Below, in pieces: positions 24,270 through 32,775 of a stretch of DNA of 64,000 nucleotides (position 1 is the first letter of the stretch; each line of letters opens with the position of its first letter). Source of the stretch: Eunapius fragilis. Its lineage: Eukaryota; Porifera; Demospongiae; Spongillida; Spongillidae. Under the pieces are notes generated by a model. That model was given only the letters and a program-made list of their open reading frames with translations. It did no database searches and had not been told where the DNA came from. The position numbers were made by a program, and so were the translations under genes. The DNA lies in assembly GCA_963681505.1 (NCBI GenBank), contig OY811975.1, forward strand, positions 3,654,819-3,718,818, given 5' to 3'.

Positions 24270-24989
24270 TACATGAATTTTTTTTTTCGCTGCCCAGGGC
24301 TGCGGGGCCCCTAAAGGCGCAGGGCCTGTAGGCAATTGCCTACTTTGCCTTATGGTTAATCCGGCACTGTTTCCATGCATCTTCATCCAGACGTATTAAA
24401 AGCTCTCAATCGTGCAAGGACTTCCTCTTTCTGCCTTGCTGAGAGTACTGACATCATTTCCTTGAGCACATACTTGCATGCACCAAGTACAAATGTGTGC
24501 AATACCTCCACTGGTAAGCCCTTCCTTTGACAAAGAAAAAGGAAAATATAAAAGTACATTCTAATTTGTAATTTCTTAACCTGTACAAGTCAGCATGGAC
24601 TGACAACATTGGATTCTTAGTCTCCTTTAGGCCATACTGTTTCCGCATTTCAACCTTGTCGTTCTCTGTTCTCAGGCAGCAATTTCTGACATCTGCTGAA
24701 TTGCAAGAGTAAGAGTTCTTTCACAGACCACATCAGGGTTTGCAGATTTATCTGTCTGAAGAAATGGCCATTTTAACCATTAATCCCCCAGTGACGCGCC
24801 TAACCTGTTATGCACGCTAAACCTAACCAGTTAGGCAGTATAGTCAGGGGGAACAGCTGTCATTATCATCAAGCATCAAAAGGATTGTAATAATATAGTG
24901 ACAATGCAAGATGTGGGTGACTATAGCATGTGCTTGGCAATTAAAGCAAAGTCTGAAATAACATACTGATAGTGTAAGATGTGGGTTGA

Positions 24990-25191
24990 CTATTGCATGT
25001 GCTTAGCAAAGCAAAGTCGGCCTGTTGAGGGACCACAATAAGGGACAATGATTTTCTGCTCAACATTGGAGCAGCCAACACAGTAGCAGGAAGCATTTCT
25101 GCCACATCCTTTGTGTCTACAGCGACGCAAACACCTGCTAGCTTTCTGTGGACCAAAGGGTAAAGTGGAAAGTGGTGCCAAATAGTGGACC
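24990..25191 (-). pseudogene. Cys-rich zinc-finger exon, probably a piggyBac C-terminus
   Basis: After TTTCAATTTCAG the frame reads HYLAPLSTLPFGPQKASRC, then C-x3-C-x4-C-x5-CYC-x2-C, YCGPSTGRLCFAKHM and a stop. PiggyBac-derived proteins end in a Cys-rich finger preceded by a short linker of this kind. It lies on the same strand as, but about 4 kb downstream of, the piggyBac-like core at 28860-29730, so it could be the separated last exon of that gene. The link is inference. Confidence 0.4.
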
Positions 25192-25220
25192 TGAAATTGA
25201 AAATGAGGTGACCTACATAT

Positions 25221-25521
25221 AAACAAGTAAATAAAAACATTCTCTAACGAGAAAGTTGGTGGGCATATAGGATTGACAATGTTGGTGTAAAAAGCACGGA
25301 AACAAGTGTGACAGAAATGTTACTGGAAAATTGAAATAGGCCTATATTTAGCCCAGTCACATTTAGGCAGCGCACGCCTGAGAAAATGGGCTAAATATAG
25401 GCCTATTTCAATTTTCCAGTAACATTTCTGTCACACTTGTTTCCGTGCTTTCTACACCAACATTGTCAATCCTATATGCCCACCAACTTTCTCGTTAGAG
25501 AATGTTTTTATTTACTTGTTT
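25221..25521. mobile_element. Long-hairpin MITE, copy 2
   Basis: A 301-bp palindromic element starting AAACAAGTAAATAAAAAC and ending GTTTTTATTTACTTGTTT. The arms match over about 130-140 nt around a short centre near 25355-25380. It shares the terminal 35 bp with 7903-8167 but has different inner arm sequence. Non-coding. Confidence 0.87.
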
Positions 25522-25614
25522 CATAAGTTTTATTTTCTCCGTGTCAAAGAACGTATAAACTTTTACAATAAGACTTTAATAATTAAAGTAATAAATTATA
25601 GAACACATAGTTAA

Positions 25615-26304
25615 TTAATAATGATAAGTATAATTGTTTTTAATATAATTAATTATAGTTCCACGTCCTCGGCCTCTTCTCCCTCCTCTTCCTCTTCTCC
25701 CCCCCCGTCTTGGATATGGCCATGCGGGTGGCAGGGGCAGGAAAAAAGGCGGGGGCAGCATTGGGGGGAGCAGTGGCGGGGGCAGCGCTACTGCTGGTAG
25801 CGCTGGCGGGGGCAGCGCTGCTGCTGGTAGCGCTGGCGGGGGCAGCGGTGCTGCTGGTAGCGCTGGCGGGGGCAGCGGTGCTGCTGGTAGCGCTGGCGGG
25901 GGCAGCGGTGCTGCTGGTAGCTCTGGCAGAGGCAGCGGTGCTGCTGGTAGCGCTGGCGGGGGCAGCGGTGCTGCTGGTAGCGCTGGCGGGGGCAGCGGTG
26001 CTGCTGGTAGCGCTGGCGGGGGTAGCGGTGCTGCTGGTAGCGTTGGCGGGGGCAGCGGTGCTGCTGGTAGCGCTGGCGGGGGCAGCGGTGCTGCTGGTAG
26101 CGCTGGCGGGGGCAGCGGTGCTGATGGTAGTGCTGGCGGCGGCAGCGCTGCTGCTGCTGGTGGTGGGGCTAGCGTTGGCGGGGCAGCGCTGCTGCTAGTG
26201 GTAGGGCTAGCGCTGGCGGGAGCAGAAATTGAGGAAGTTTGAGCTTCCTCGACCTCCTCTCCTTCATCTATATCAAAAAATTCTGCCCCTACTTCTTCCG
26301 TCAT
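25615..26304 (-). CDS. Pro/Ala decapeptide-repeat protein with acidic N-terminus and RG-rich tail
   Basis: A 229-codon intact frame. The N-terminus is acidic (FFDIDEGEEVEEAQ), followed by a Ser/Ala/Pro linker, about 13 copies of a ten-residue unit based on LPPPALPAAP, then a basic RG-rich segment (RRGGRRGRGGRRGRGRG) and a short polar end. It has no signal peptide or known domain. The RG tail could bind nucleic acid and the Pro repeat would be extended. Both ends have ordinary composition and the frame is open throughout, so it may be real, though a minisatellite can stay open by chance. Function unknown. Confidence 0.4.
   Translation of the reverse strand: MTEEVGAEFFDIDEGEEVEEAQTSSISAPASASPTTSSSAAPPTLAPPPAAAALPPPALPSAPLPPPALPAAPLPPPALPAAPLPPPTLPAAPLPPPALPAAPLPPPALPAAPLPPPALPAAPLPLPELPAAPLPPPALPAAPLPPPALPAAPLPPPALPAAALPPPALPAVALPPPLLPPMLPPPFFLPLPPAWPYPRRGGRRGRGGRRGRGRGTIINYIKNNYTYHY
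25770..26150. repeat. 30-bp minisatellite
   Basis: A tandem array of about 13 copies of a unit like GGGGGCAGCGGTGCTGCTGG plus TAGCGCTGGC. Copies are nearly identical, with scattered single-base changes, which suggests recent homogenisation. It encodes the Pro/Ala repeat on the minus strand. Confidence 0.92.
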
Positions 26305-26429
26305 CTACGTGAGAGACTGAGCATTGAAACAACTTGTAAAACAATTTAGAATTTACCTTTGATTTTTTTTCAAGATAGAAATGTTCTGTTCTACGGGTAT
26401 ATGGTTTATATACATGCACAGCCACGTGT

Positions 26430-26600
26430 TCTAGCTGTGCTATAATTCTATTGGTCCAATTTCATCTGTCCATTCACTGACTGGTTGCTTATTCATGCAT
26501 GACATCACATACTGAGTGGGAGGAGTGAAGTGTGTGTGTGTGTGTAGGTGTGCTAAAATTCTATTGGTCGAATTTCATCCAATCACATGACCTGAGGTGC
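26430..26600 (-). promoter_or_regulatory. Duplicated ATTGG-containing block upstream of the Pro/Ala gene
   Basis: Two direct copies (about 26433-26475 and 26549-26585) share TGTGCTA-AATTCTATTGGTC and AATTTCATC. Each contains ATTGG, i.e. CCAAT on the minus strand, 150-280 bp upstream of the minus-strand start at 26304. A CCAAT-type promoter function is only a suggestion. Confidence 0.2.
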
Positions 26601-27287
26601 ATGCAGGTGCAGTGGTGTTGAAATTAGCACATCTGATATATTCTGCTGTTAACTAGCTAGCTTCTGCCACTACCTACATGTATGGAAATTTATTTTTGTA
26701 AATGACAGCAGTTACTCAAACTTTTCCAAGATCTGCAATGTGCAAGTCCATTGTGATGTATATACCATGCTATAATTGTTGCAAACATGAGAGTATAAGT
26801 TGTGCACACATTTTTACATACATGTACATGTCGATCATTGGCCATGGGAGTAGGTCCCCCATATATCTCTGCATGTGCATGTTAGTTTGCAGAGATATAT
26901 GTATTATCCACTCAAAAGGTGGGGGTGTCATGAGCCCCTCGCTCACTCATTGTAGCCTACTTGTAACAACCTTTTGAGCTAGCAATGGATGGCTATTGCA
27001 AAAAGCATTGTTTACTTCACTGAGAAGCTCACTATCCCTAAGAATTGCTTTTTCAAGACTCACTCCATACTCTGCTAGTGTGCGAGAGTTGGGCTCAAAC
27101 AGGGAGTAACTATATGGGAGAAGATAGGGTTGCAGTACTTTTATTTTACCACACATTATGCCTTATACATGCATCAAAACATTTCACCAATTGCGCATTA
27201 CATGAATTATTTCATTTTCATACAACTCAATTTTGGGTAACACTTCTGTACACACGTGTAGTGGACCTTTAAAACAATGTGACATGT
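26601..27287. other. No gene supported
   Basis: A 69-codon minus-strand frame (26947-27156) has ordinary composition but no recognised domain. It could be a downstream exon of the lysine-rich repeat gene at 27677-28268, whose last visible codon is followed by a splice donor. Confidence 0.3.
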
Positions 27288-27570
27288 ACAAAGATTGACC
27301 TAACCCTTTACATGTACATGGGGGAACTTTTACTTGTGGGAAGCCTTACTGTACATCTGATAACAATTAAACACAGCTGCAGCAAAGGGTGTATGCGCAT
27401 GACAGACTTGTACTATAAACACGTGTCTAGTCCTTTCTTCAACATCAGATAACTAATATACAATAATGTACAGACACAGATGCATGCACAAATACCTTTT
27501 GTACAAACATTGACCTTTACGTGTACAAGGAAACTGGGAAGCCTTACTGTACATCTGATAATACGGTATG
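27288..27570. repeat. Direct duplication, period about 210 bp
   Basis: The blocks GTACAAA-ATTGACCT and GGGAAGCCTTACTGTACATC-TGATAA occur at about 27288-27368 and 27500-27565 in the same orientation with small indels. Confidence 0.7.
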
Positions 27571-27676
27571 CAGGCATTCAAGAAATGTGTTAATGTGTGC
27601 ATGACAGGGAAGCCATGAGCCACGTGCAAAGCAGCCCTTAGATTTTAAATGCTACATACAGCATGCTGTAACATAC

Positions 27677-28268
27677 CTTTGGGTGGTAGTGGTAGTTCTA
27701 CGACCCTTCCAATACCGACTCCTTTTAGCTGCTTAATGGTAGCTGAATTGCCCCTGTATATCCGCCTTTTAGCAGCACGGTTCTCCTCGACGCCCTCTTG
27801 ATATCGCTGCCTTTTAGCAGCACGGTTCTCCTTGACGCCCTCTTGATATCGCTGCCTTTTAGCAGCACGGTTCTCCTCGACGCCGTCTTGATATTGCTGC
27901 CTTTTAGCAGCACGGTTCTCCTCGACGCCCTCTTGATATCGCTGCCTTTTAGCAGCACGGTTCTCCTCGACGCCCTCTTGATATCGCTGCCTTTTAGCAG
28001 CACGGTTCTCCTCGACGCCCTCTTGATATCGCTGCCTTTTAGCAGCACAGTTCTCCTCGACGCCCTCTTGATATCGTTGCTATTTAGCAGTACGCTTAGA
28101 TACAGCATTTGCGTTGTAGGTGTCGCGTACAGAGGCCTTCTTCTTTTCAGGGTCGGCCTTGTAGCGCGCTTGGGCTTTAGCTTTGTTCTCTTGTGATAAA
28201 ATATCTTCTCGTTTTTGGAGGTATTCCGCTCGTTGCTTAGATCTCTTCTTTTGATTACGCGAAGGCAT
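27677..28268 (-). pseudogene. Lysine/arginine-rich repeat protein, in-frame stop in the repeat array
   Basis: It starts MPSRNQKKRSKQRAEYL and continues KAQARYKADPEKKKASVRD, YNANAVSKRTAK, like the basic repeat-bearing N-termini I recall from sponge proteins. At 28082-28080 a TAG replaces the expected AGG at the start of the array. The same frame then continues as about six 15-residue units of the form RYQEGVEENRAAKRQ, followed by unique sequence (GNSATIKQLKGVGIGRVVE) and a splice donor (AAAG/GTATGT) at 27677. So one point change separates the head from the repeat domain. The open frame in the neighbouring register (KRASRRTVLLKGSDI) is a shadow of the array. Confidence 0.5.
27771..28085. repeat. 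45-bp minisatellite
   Basis: Seven tandem copies of a unit containing GCCTTTTAGCAGCACGGTTC and TCCTCGACGCCCTCTTGATA. Copies differ by single bases only. The length of 45 bp keeps the coding frame. Confidence 0.92.
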
Positions 28269-28731
28269 TTTTAGAAAAACAACTTCACTAGCCAATGTAA
28301 GGTAACGACTAAACTGCAATAGGAACACCAAATAAATTTAGTGCCTGTTGGAGTATTTATACTCCCTAAAATTATACATTTTATTAAGAACTTGCTAGAA
28401 CTTGCTAGATGGCCATAGAACTTGCAACAAAATAGGGTATTTCTCGCTGTAGTTTCTTTCTAGATGTGATATGTGTCCAAATGACATGCTAGGATAATGT
28501 GCCGGTAAATTCTGAAGAGATTGGTACTATTGTCATTCTGTTGTTCTTTAAAACTGTTCGTAGCTCGAGTTATACCTTCCTAAGGAAGACGACGACAACG
28601 ACGACGACGAACAATTTTTTTGGGAATGGGCACGAGAAGCAGGTTCTTTGTTTGTCTGGAAGCGCATAGTTTAATGACATGAAACTAGCATGAAAACGTA
28701 GATCTTGGTGTTGTCGTTCGATTGCTGCAAC

Positions 28732-28842
28732 GAGATAAGTGATCCGTTTCTCCGTTGTCCCTCCCGACGCGATTTAAAAATTTTAATGACATTCATCATT
28801 CCTCAATCAATCCTATATTGAACCTGCTGACGCAGGTTCAGA
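28732..28842. repeat. Dispersed repeat with GAACCTGC hairpin, copy 2
   Basis: It begins GAGATAAGTGATCCGTTTCT and ends with GAACCTGC-TGAC-GCAGGTTC. Same order and orientation as 10401-10530, about 110-130 bp long. Confidence 0.6.
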
Positions 28843-28859
28843 TGTAATGTGAGAGAAGT

Positions 28860-29794
28860 ATTTACCTCAGATACTTCGGGAGAAGACACACTTGCACTTC
28901 CATCTCGCTCTCTGAAGTTATGCCGCTCTTCAATTCAATGATCTGATAAGCTAGCTTGCCATGGAATGCTGAAAAATCATCAATCTTTGAAGGGAGTTCC
29001 TGTCTTTGTATCGCTTCTAATTTGAAGTACAGGTAGGCATCCACGATGCACATCTCAAAGATTGTTGAGAACATACGATGCTACCAGCAGTGAGTAATCC
29101 AATGTCGCTCTAGCTCCAGAGATCCTTGGCGATAGTGGTCGTGCACATCAATGATGCTGAAATATTGAAAAAAATCAGCAATCATGCGAGGCCTCTTCAC
29201 TTCTTTGAAATAAACCTCAGTGACCCATTCTCAATCTCTGAAGACTTTTCTGTGTCGGGGACGATGACTAGGAAGACCTGCAACAGTTGTACCACACTTT
29301 GAAACTATGTATTTCAGCTTTTTGTCATTCCATCCCATAGCATAAATTGGGCGCCCATCATCAACTTGAGACTCAAGTAGGATGTGGTCTCCACGTCCTG
29401 GCACTTGACCATTAACTCTGCCAGCAGCCCAGTCCACTAAGTACTCCTTAGGAAACTCTTTGTGAGCAGTTTTGACAATGCCCATGAAGTGCAGTCCCCT
29501 TTTTTGCAATGCTTCAGCAGTCTTCACTGATGAGAAGGCACTGTCAGCATGAACAGTGCGATTGGTCCCAAAATAGTCTTTTGTAAGACGAAGGGTGACT
29601 GCTGTGCCTTCACCAAACTCACCATGAAATTCCTTTCTTGCTTGCCGCTGCTTGCCTTCCATAATGTCAAGTTGCAGGAGTATTCCACTATTGCCATCAC
29701 ATAATGCCTTCATTTCTGCCCTTACACCTTCTGTCAACCAGTTGAGCGTAAGCGATGGAATGTTGATTAAACATTTAATTGAACATGACGTCAC
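28860..29794 (-). pseudogene. piggyBac-like transposase (DDE_Tnp_1_7), 5'-truncated
   Basis: The core starts near 29730 (ALCDGNSGILLQLDIMEGK) and keeps DYFGTNRTVHADSAFSSV (second catalytic Asp region), KRGLHFMGIVKTAHKEFP, then after a TGA near 29240 EWVTEVYFKEVKRPRMIADF, IIDVHDHYRQ (third catalytic Asp region), RHWITHC, a TAG, and MFSTIFEMCIVDAYL to about 28862. The expected first catalytic region and N-terminus are missing: the frame upstream of 29733 belongs to an inverted repeat. The two stops are consistent with lost Trp codons. The Cys-rich C-terminus may be the exon at 24990-25191. Confidence 0.8.
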
Positions 29795-30023
29795 GTCCGG
29801 ACTGCTAGTCTCTATGTTTTAAAGTTGTCAGCCCAAGGAACGGTAATGTTTAGTCATGAGATTTAGCCTTAGCTTCACCAACGCCATAAACAATTGATTT
29901 TTCTGGATCTAGTTTTCATTTTCAATTCCGTACATGAGCGCCCTCCTTTGACCCCCAGTACTCAAGATCATTAACAACTGAACCAAGGAAGTTGTAGAAG
30001 GCCAAAAAAATATAAACCCAACC
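29733..30023 (+). repeat. 0.29-kb repeat, left inverted copy
   Basis: It matches 35738-36023 in reverse complement over its full length with few mismatches, including GAGCGCCCTCCTTTGACCCC and GTTGTAGAAGGCCAAAAAAA. The outer end abuts the piggyBac-like frame and the inner end abuts the Penelope terminal repeat. The element family is unknown. Confidence 0.85.
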
Positions 30024-30357
30024 GTTCCATCCTCATGCTCTCGTCTCTGAACGAGAGCGAGAGACCCCCACTAGTCCCCGCACAGTCCATGGCTGTGCTT
30101 CCGGGTTTTGGGCCATCGTCTTCAACAGAATCGTCAAGCTGAGAGGTGAAGAGCACGACGGAGGAAGACATTTCAGAATTAGGTTGAGTCCTGTATTTGA
30201 CATCTAGGTTTAAACCATTTATTACAGTTTGCGTGTTTTTTTTCGTTATGTTTGAGGTCTGTTATATATGACCAAGTGGCAACACGTTTGTAATTTTGGT
30301 TTGGTACAAGCATGTATTCCGAGGGTTCCATGTATATTTCGGGGGCATTTACAAATT
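30019..30357 (-). repeat. Penelope-type terminal repeat, downstream copy
   Basis: Direct repeat of 33591-33928; contains the start of a coding frame (MSSS, FTSQLDDSVEDDGPKPGST) in both copies. On its upstream side it is preceded by a frame segment (YQPKIPEHPSVLISYHTAE) absent from the other copy. Confidence 0.88.
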
Positions 30358-30767
30358 GTATCCATTTAGTTTGGCAAGCCTTGTTTTCGGCTGTGTGATA
30401 GCTGATAAGGACGCTCGGGTGTTCTGGGATTTTAGGCTGGTACCATCTAATCCTTTTGATTCCTATTAAAGCGTCAAATTGACGGAAAAGGTGTGACTGC
30501 CACATGGCGTTATATTTTTTGTGCGGGGACTCGACACTTTGTCTCTGTCTGAAATGGAGGTTTAGAGCATTCTTTTTATACATGTATATATATATGGGAG
30601 AGCATTTAGACTGATCGTTCTGTTGGGTACATATGTTTTGCAGTTTCACAGAAACACAATACAAACACGATACCATGAATGATTACAAGTTTTTTCAAGA
30701 AACCTACAACATCGTCTTCTGTCTCAACTGCGTTCACAAAACTTGGGTCCATGGCAAATCTGTTCTC

Positions 30768-30826
30768 TCCCAAAATAAACACGACCGGTTTCGGAATAAC
30801 TTTATTCCTTCTTCAGGTGATTGGGA
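30768..30826 (-). ncRNA. Hammerhead ribozyme motif, type I, in the Penelope-like element
   Basis: On the minus strand: CTGAAGA (30816-30810, matching CUGANGA), stem II GGAAT/ATTCC with a six-base loop, GAAAC (30792-30788), a minimal stem III, and GTC (30785-30783) before the predicted cleavage. Stem I pairs CAC with GTG next to the core, then after an internal loop TCCCAA with TTGGGA. All conserved core positions are present. Hammerheads in Penelope-like elements are established; activity here is predicted only. Confidence 0.8.
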
Positions 30827-30908
30827 ATGGCGTATTTGAGCAAGTCTAGCGTTTAAATACCTCATTTCCGGTGGGTTTGGTGGGTTTAGTGGTGCACGTG
30901 ATCCATCT

Positions 30909-32531
30909 CTAAGTAGTTTCTGTCGGGATGACGTCTGTTGTTTTCTCTCTGTGTTTCAGGACGTTTCTTGGATATTCTGCTGGTACTCTGCAGTGTTGGT
31001 AGACATCGATTGGTTGGTAGTCTGGTGGCATTTCTCTTGGCGTCTGTTTTTTAAGTTTAGCCGAGACTAGTATGTTGCTTAGCGACCGATTCTTTTTTTG
31101 TGCAATACGGGGAGGCATTGGATAGAGTGCGTTTAGTATGGGATTCTGTTGGACATCTTCCCAGATCTTGTTTAGTTCTTTTCGAGCTTGGGATACATGG
31201 GTATTGTATGTCAGTACCATTGTAGGTGTACCAAGTGTTTGTGTCTTGGTTCGTTTGTTTTTGTATAGGACTGTATGTCTGTCTTTGAAACGTACCCGTC
31301 TGATCAGTGGTTTTATGACTGTCTGTCTGTATCCCCTTGCTAGGAGAGCGTTTTGGACGCTGTCGATCTGTTTGAGGAAGTTGGTCTCGTCCGTGTTGGT
31401 GCGGAGGGCTCTGTATGATTCACCCAAAGCAATGCTTTTCCCGATACCAGGAGGGTGAAAGGAGGATCCATGGACGTATGCCTGTTTGTTTGTAGGTTTT
31501 TTGAACGTTTTGATGTCCAGTTTTTTTCTCTGTTGAAAGTTTGGGCCTTTGAATACGGTCATGTCCAGGAAATTTATTTCAGTCGCAGAGCATTCACTAG
31601 TAAATTTGATGGAGGTGTGCAGTTTGTTGCACTGTTGGACAAAGTTTTTAAAGTCGGTCTGGGTACCTTGCCAAGCCACAAAGATGTCATCGATGTAGCG
31701 AACCCATAGTTTAATTTTGTCGGACTGTAGGTCTGTGAGTCTTGTTTCTAGTTCAACCATAAAGATACCACTGTATGATGGAGCCATGATGTTGCCCATG
31801 GGTACTCCTTTTGTCTGGATATAGAATTCTCCATCGAATTCAAAGACATTGTTTTTAGTGATCAAGTCTAGGAGCTCAGTTAGGGCTGCCATGTTTGGCA
31901 TGTCTGTTTGGCATTTCAAGTTTTCAAGAGCTCTGATTGCCGCTCTGTTTCTTTCGTCTATGGGAATATTGGTGTACATGTTTGTGACATCAATTGAGCA
32001 AAGTAAAATGTCTTTAGCAAAGGTTATGTCTTCAATGGTCTTTATGAAGTGGGTGGAGTCACTTATGTATGATGGGAGAAGTCTGACGGCTTGTTTGAGC
32101 CAGTGGTCTAGGAATCTAGAGATGTTAGAGGTTACGCTGTTGACACACGAGCAGATGGGTCTGTATGCATGCGGGTTTTTGTGCAGTTTGATGAGAAAAT
32201 ACATTAGGCTTGTTCTGTGGTCATCTGGGGGTAGGCAGAATTTGTAGTGTGACTTACTAAGCAGGTTCATTTCACACAGCTTGCTTAGCTTGATTGTTAT
32301 AGTTTTTTTGATGGTGTCTGTGATGTCTGCAGTTAGTCTGGTGTACGTCTGCTTGTCATCTAGGTGTTTTCGGCCTGCTTCCACGTATTTCTCCCTGTCC
32401 AGTAAGACTATAGAGCTTCCTTTGTCTGCTGTATTGATGATCACATCATGTTCTTTGGACAGTTTCTTGATTATGCTCATACCATTTCTTGGGAGGTTGT
32501 ACCAACCTGTGGTGGGATGGATCTGAGACAT
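30909..32531 (-). CDS. Penelope-like reverse transcriptase
   Basis: A 540-codon open frame. Landmarks in order: NTADKGSSIVLLDREKY, YFLIKLHKNPHAYRPICS, DHWLKQ, LLCSIDVTNMYTNIP (first catalytic Asp region), IQTKGVPMGNIMAPSYSGIF, KLWVRYIDDIFVAW (YIDD catalytic box), EINFLDMTVFK, and thumb-like residues after FKKPTNKQAYVHGSSFHPPG. These are class-specific for Penelope-like RT, not LTR or LINE RT. The frame is intact and ends PTETT-stop; the 3' GIY-YIG region seen in some Penelope elements is not visible. Upstream coding (32776-32532) is interrupted by a TAA, so the full polyprotein is not intact. Confidence 0.93.
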   Translation of the reverse strand: MSQIHPTTGWYNLPRNGMSIIKKLSKEHDVIINTADKGSSIVLLDREKYVEAGRKHLDDKQTYTRLTADITDTIKKTITIKLSKLCEMNLLSKSHYKFCLPPDDHRTSLMYFLIKLHKNPHAYRPICSCVNSVTSNISRFLDHWLKQAVRLLPSYISDSTHFIKTIEDITFAKDILLCSIDVTNMYTNIPIDERNRAAIRALENLKCQTDMPNMAALTELLDLITKNNVFEFDGEFYIQTKGVPMGNIMAPSYSGIFMVELETRLTDLQSDKIKLWVRYIDDIFVAWQGTQTDFKNFVQQCNKLHTSIKFTSECSATEINFLDMTVFKGPNFQQRKKLDIKTFKKPTNKQAYVHGSSFHPPGIGKSIALGESYRALRTNTDETNFLKQIDSVQNALLARGYRQTVIKPLIRRVRFKDRHTVLYKNKRTKTQTLGTPTMVLTYNTHVSQARKELNKIWEDVQQNPILNALYPMPPRIAQKKNRSLSNILVSAKLKKQTPREMPPDYQPIDVYQHCRVPAEYPRNVLKHREKTTDVIPTETT

Positions 32532-32775
32532 TGTGAGTCGGATTCTGTTGATCAGGTTTTCTAGGTCCTGACAGTCTGTGGGTTTGGGAGTCTGTAGATT
32601 TGAGTCTGAATGGATTCGGTTTGGTTTGAGTGAATCTGTGAATGTACCTGAGTCTTAGTTTACGTATGAAACATTCAGTTTCTTCTGTTATATCTCTGTC
32701 AAGGCATCGTGTATAGGGAATAAAGCTGCAAGTTCTGTCTGAGTGGGTGTGTATGACGATAAATTGACCACATTG

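Larger units (their letters stand above)
20347..24369 (-). mobile_element. hAT transposon (ZMYM1/DUF4371-like), 8-bp target duplication
   Basis: The left end reads CAGTGCTGGATTAAG and the right end CTTATGGTTAATCCGGCACTG, giving TIRs of the CAGTGC-GGATTAA type. TTTCCATA (20339-20346) and TTTCCATG (24370-24377) are an 8-bp target duplication with one mismatch, standard for hAT. The element contains the transposase gene on the minus strand and two younger insertions (23163-23420 and 23490-24269). It sits inside an exon of the fungal-type transposase-like gene. Confidence 0.92.
18299..24695 (-). pseudogene. Large transposase-like gene (fungal Plavaka/CMC-like), interrupted by two hAT insertions
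   Basis: Exon-like blocks down the minus strand: 24695-24591 (NCCLRTENDKVEMRKQYG, ending HADLYR), 24524-24370 resuming at 20346-20215 (VEVLHTFVLGACKYVLKEMM ... CKGWAQMALFVMGPYL), 20157-19973 (EEWSRICVEAL, KQKTHLMLHLVDCMREWGP), 19918-19775 (RFESFNAKVRAHNIYGNRR, APSRDIARRF), 18803-18735 (EFGIPMQDVLKQKALY), then 18650-18300. Splice borders are mostly good. The layout P-EVLHT--LG--KY ... FKGWAQ ... K-H---HL ... FGP ... FESFNA ... N--APSRDIA recalls large proteins abundant in basidiomycetes that I associate with Plavaka-type transposons; this is memory, not a search. Exon 2 has a frameshift and a TAG, and both hATs cut exons, so it is dead. It is itself probably a transposon. Confidence 0.55.

Noticed and set aside
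25710..26198. Plus-strand Ala/Leu/Val-rich frame resembling a membrane protein
   Set aside because: Antisense of the 30-bp Pro/Ala minisatellite; no independent support.
27798..28196. Plus-strand Leu/Ser-rich repeat frame
   Set aside because: Complement of the 45-bp minisatellite; the minus-strand frame with the MPSRNQKK head explains the region better.
31138..32526. Several plus-strand frames with hydrophobic runs
   Set aside because: Antisense shadows of the intact Penelope-like RT.
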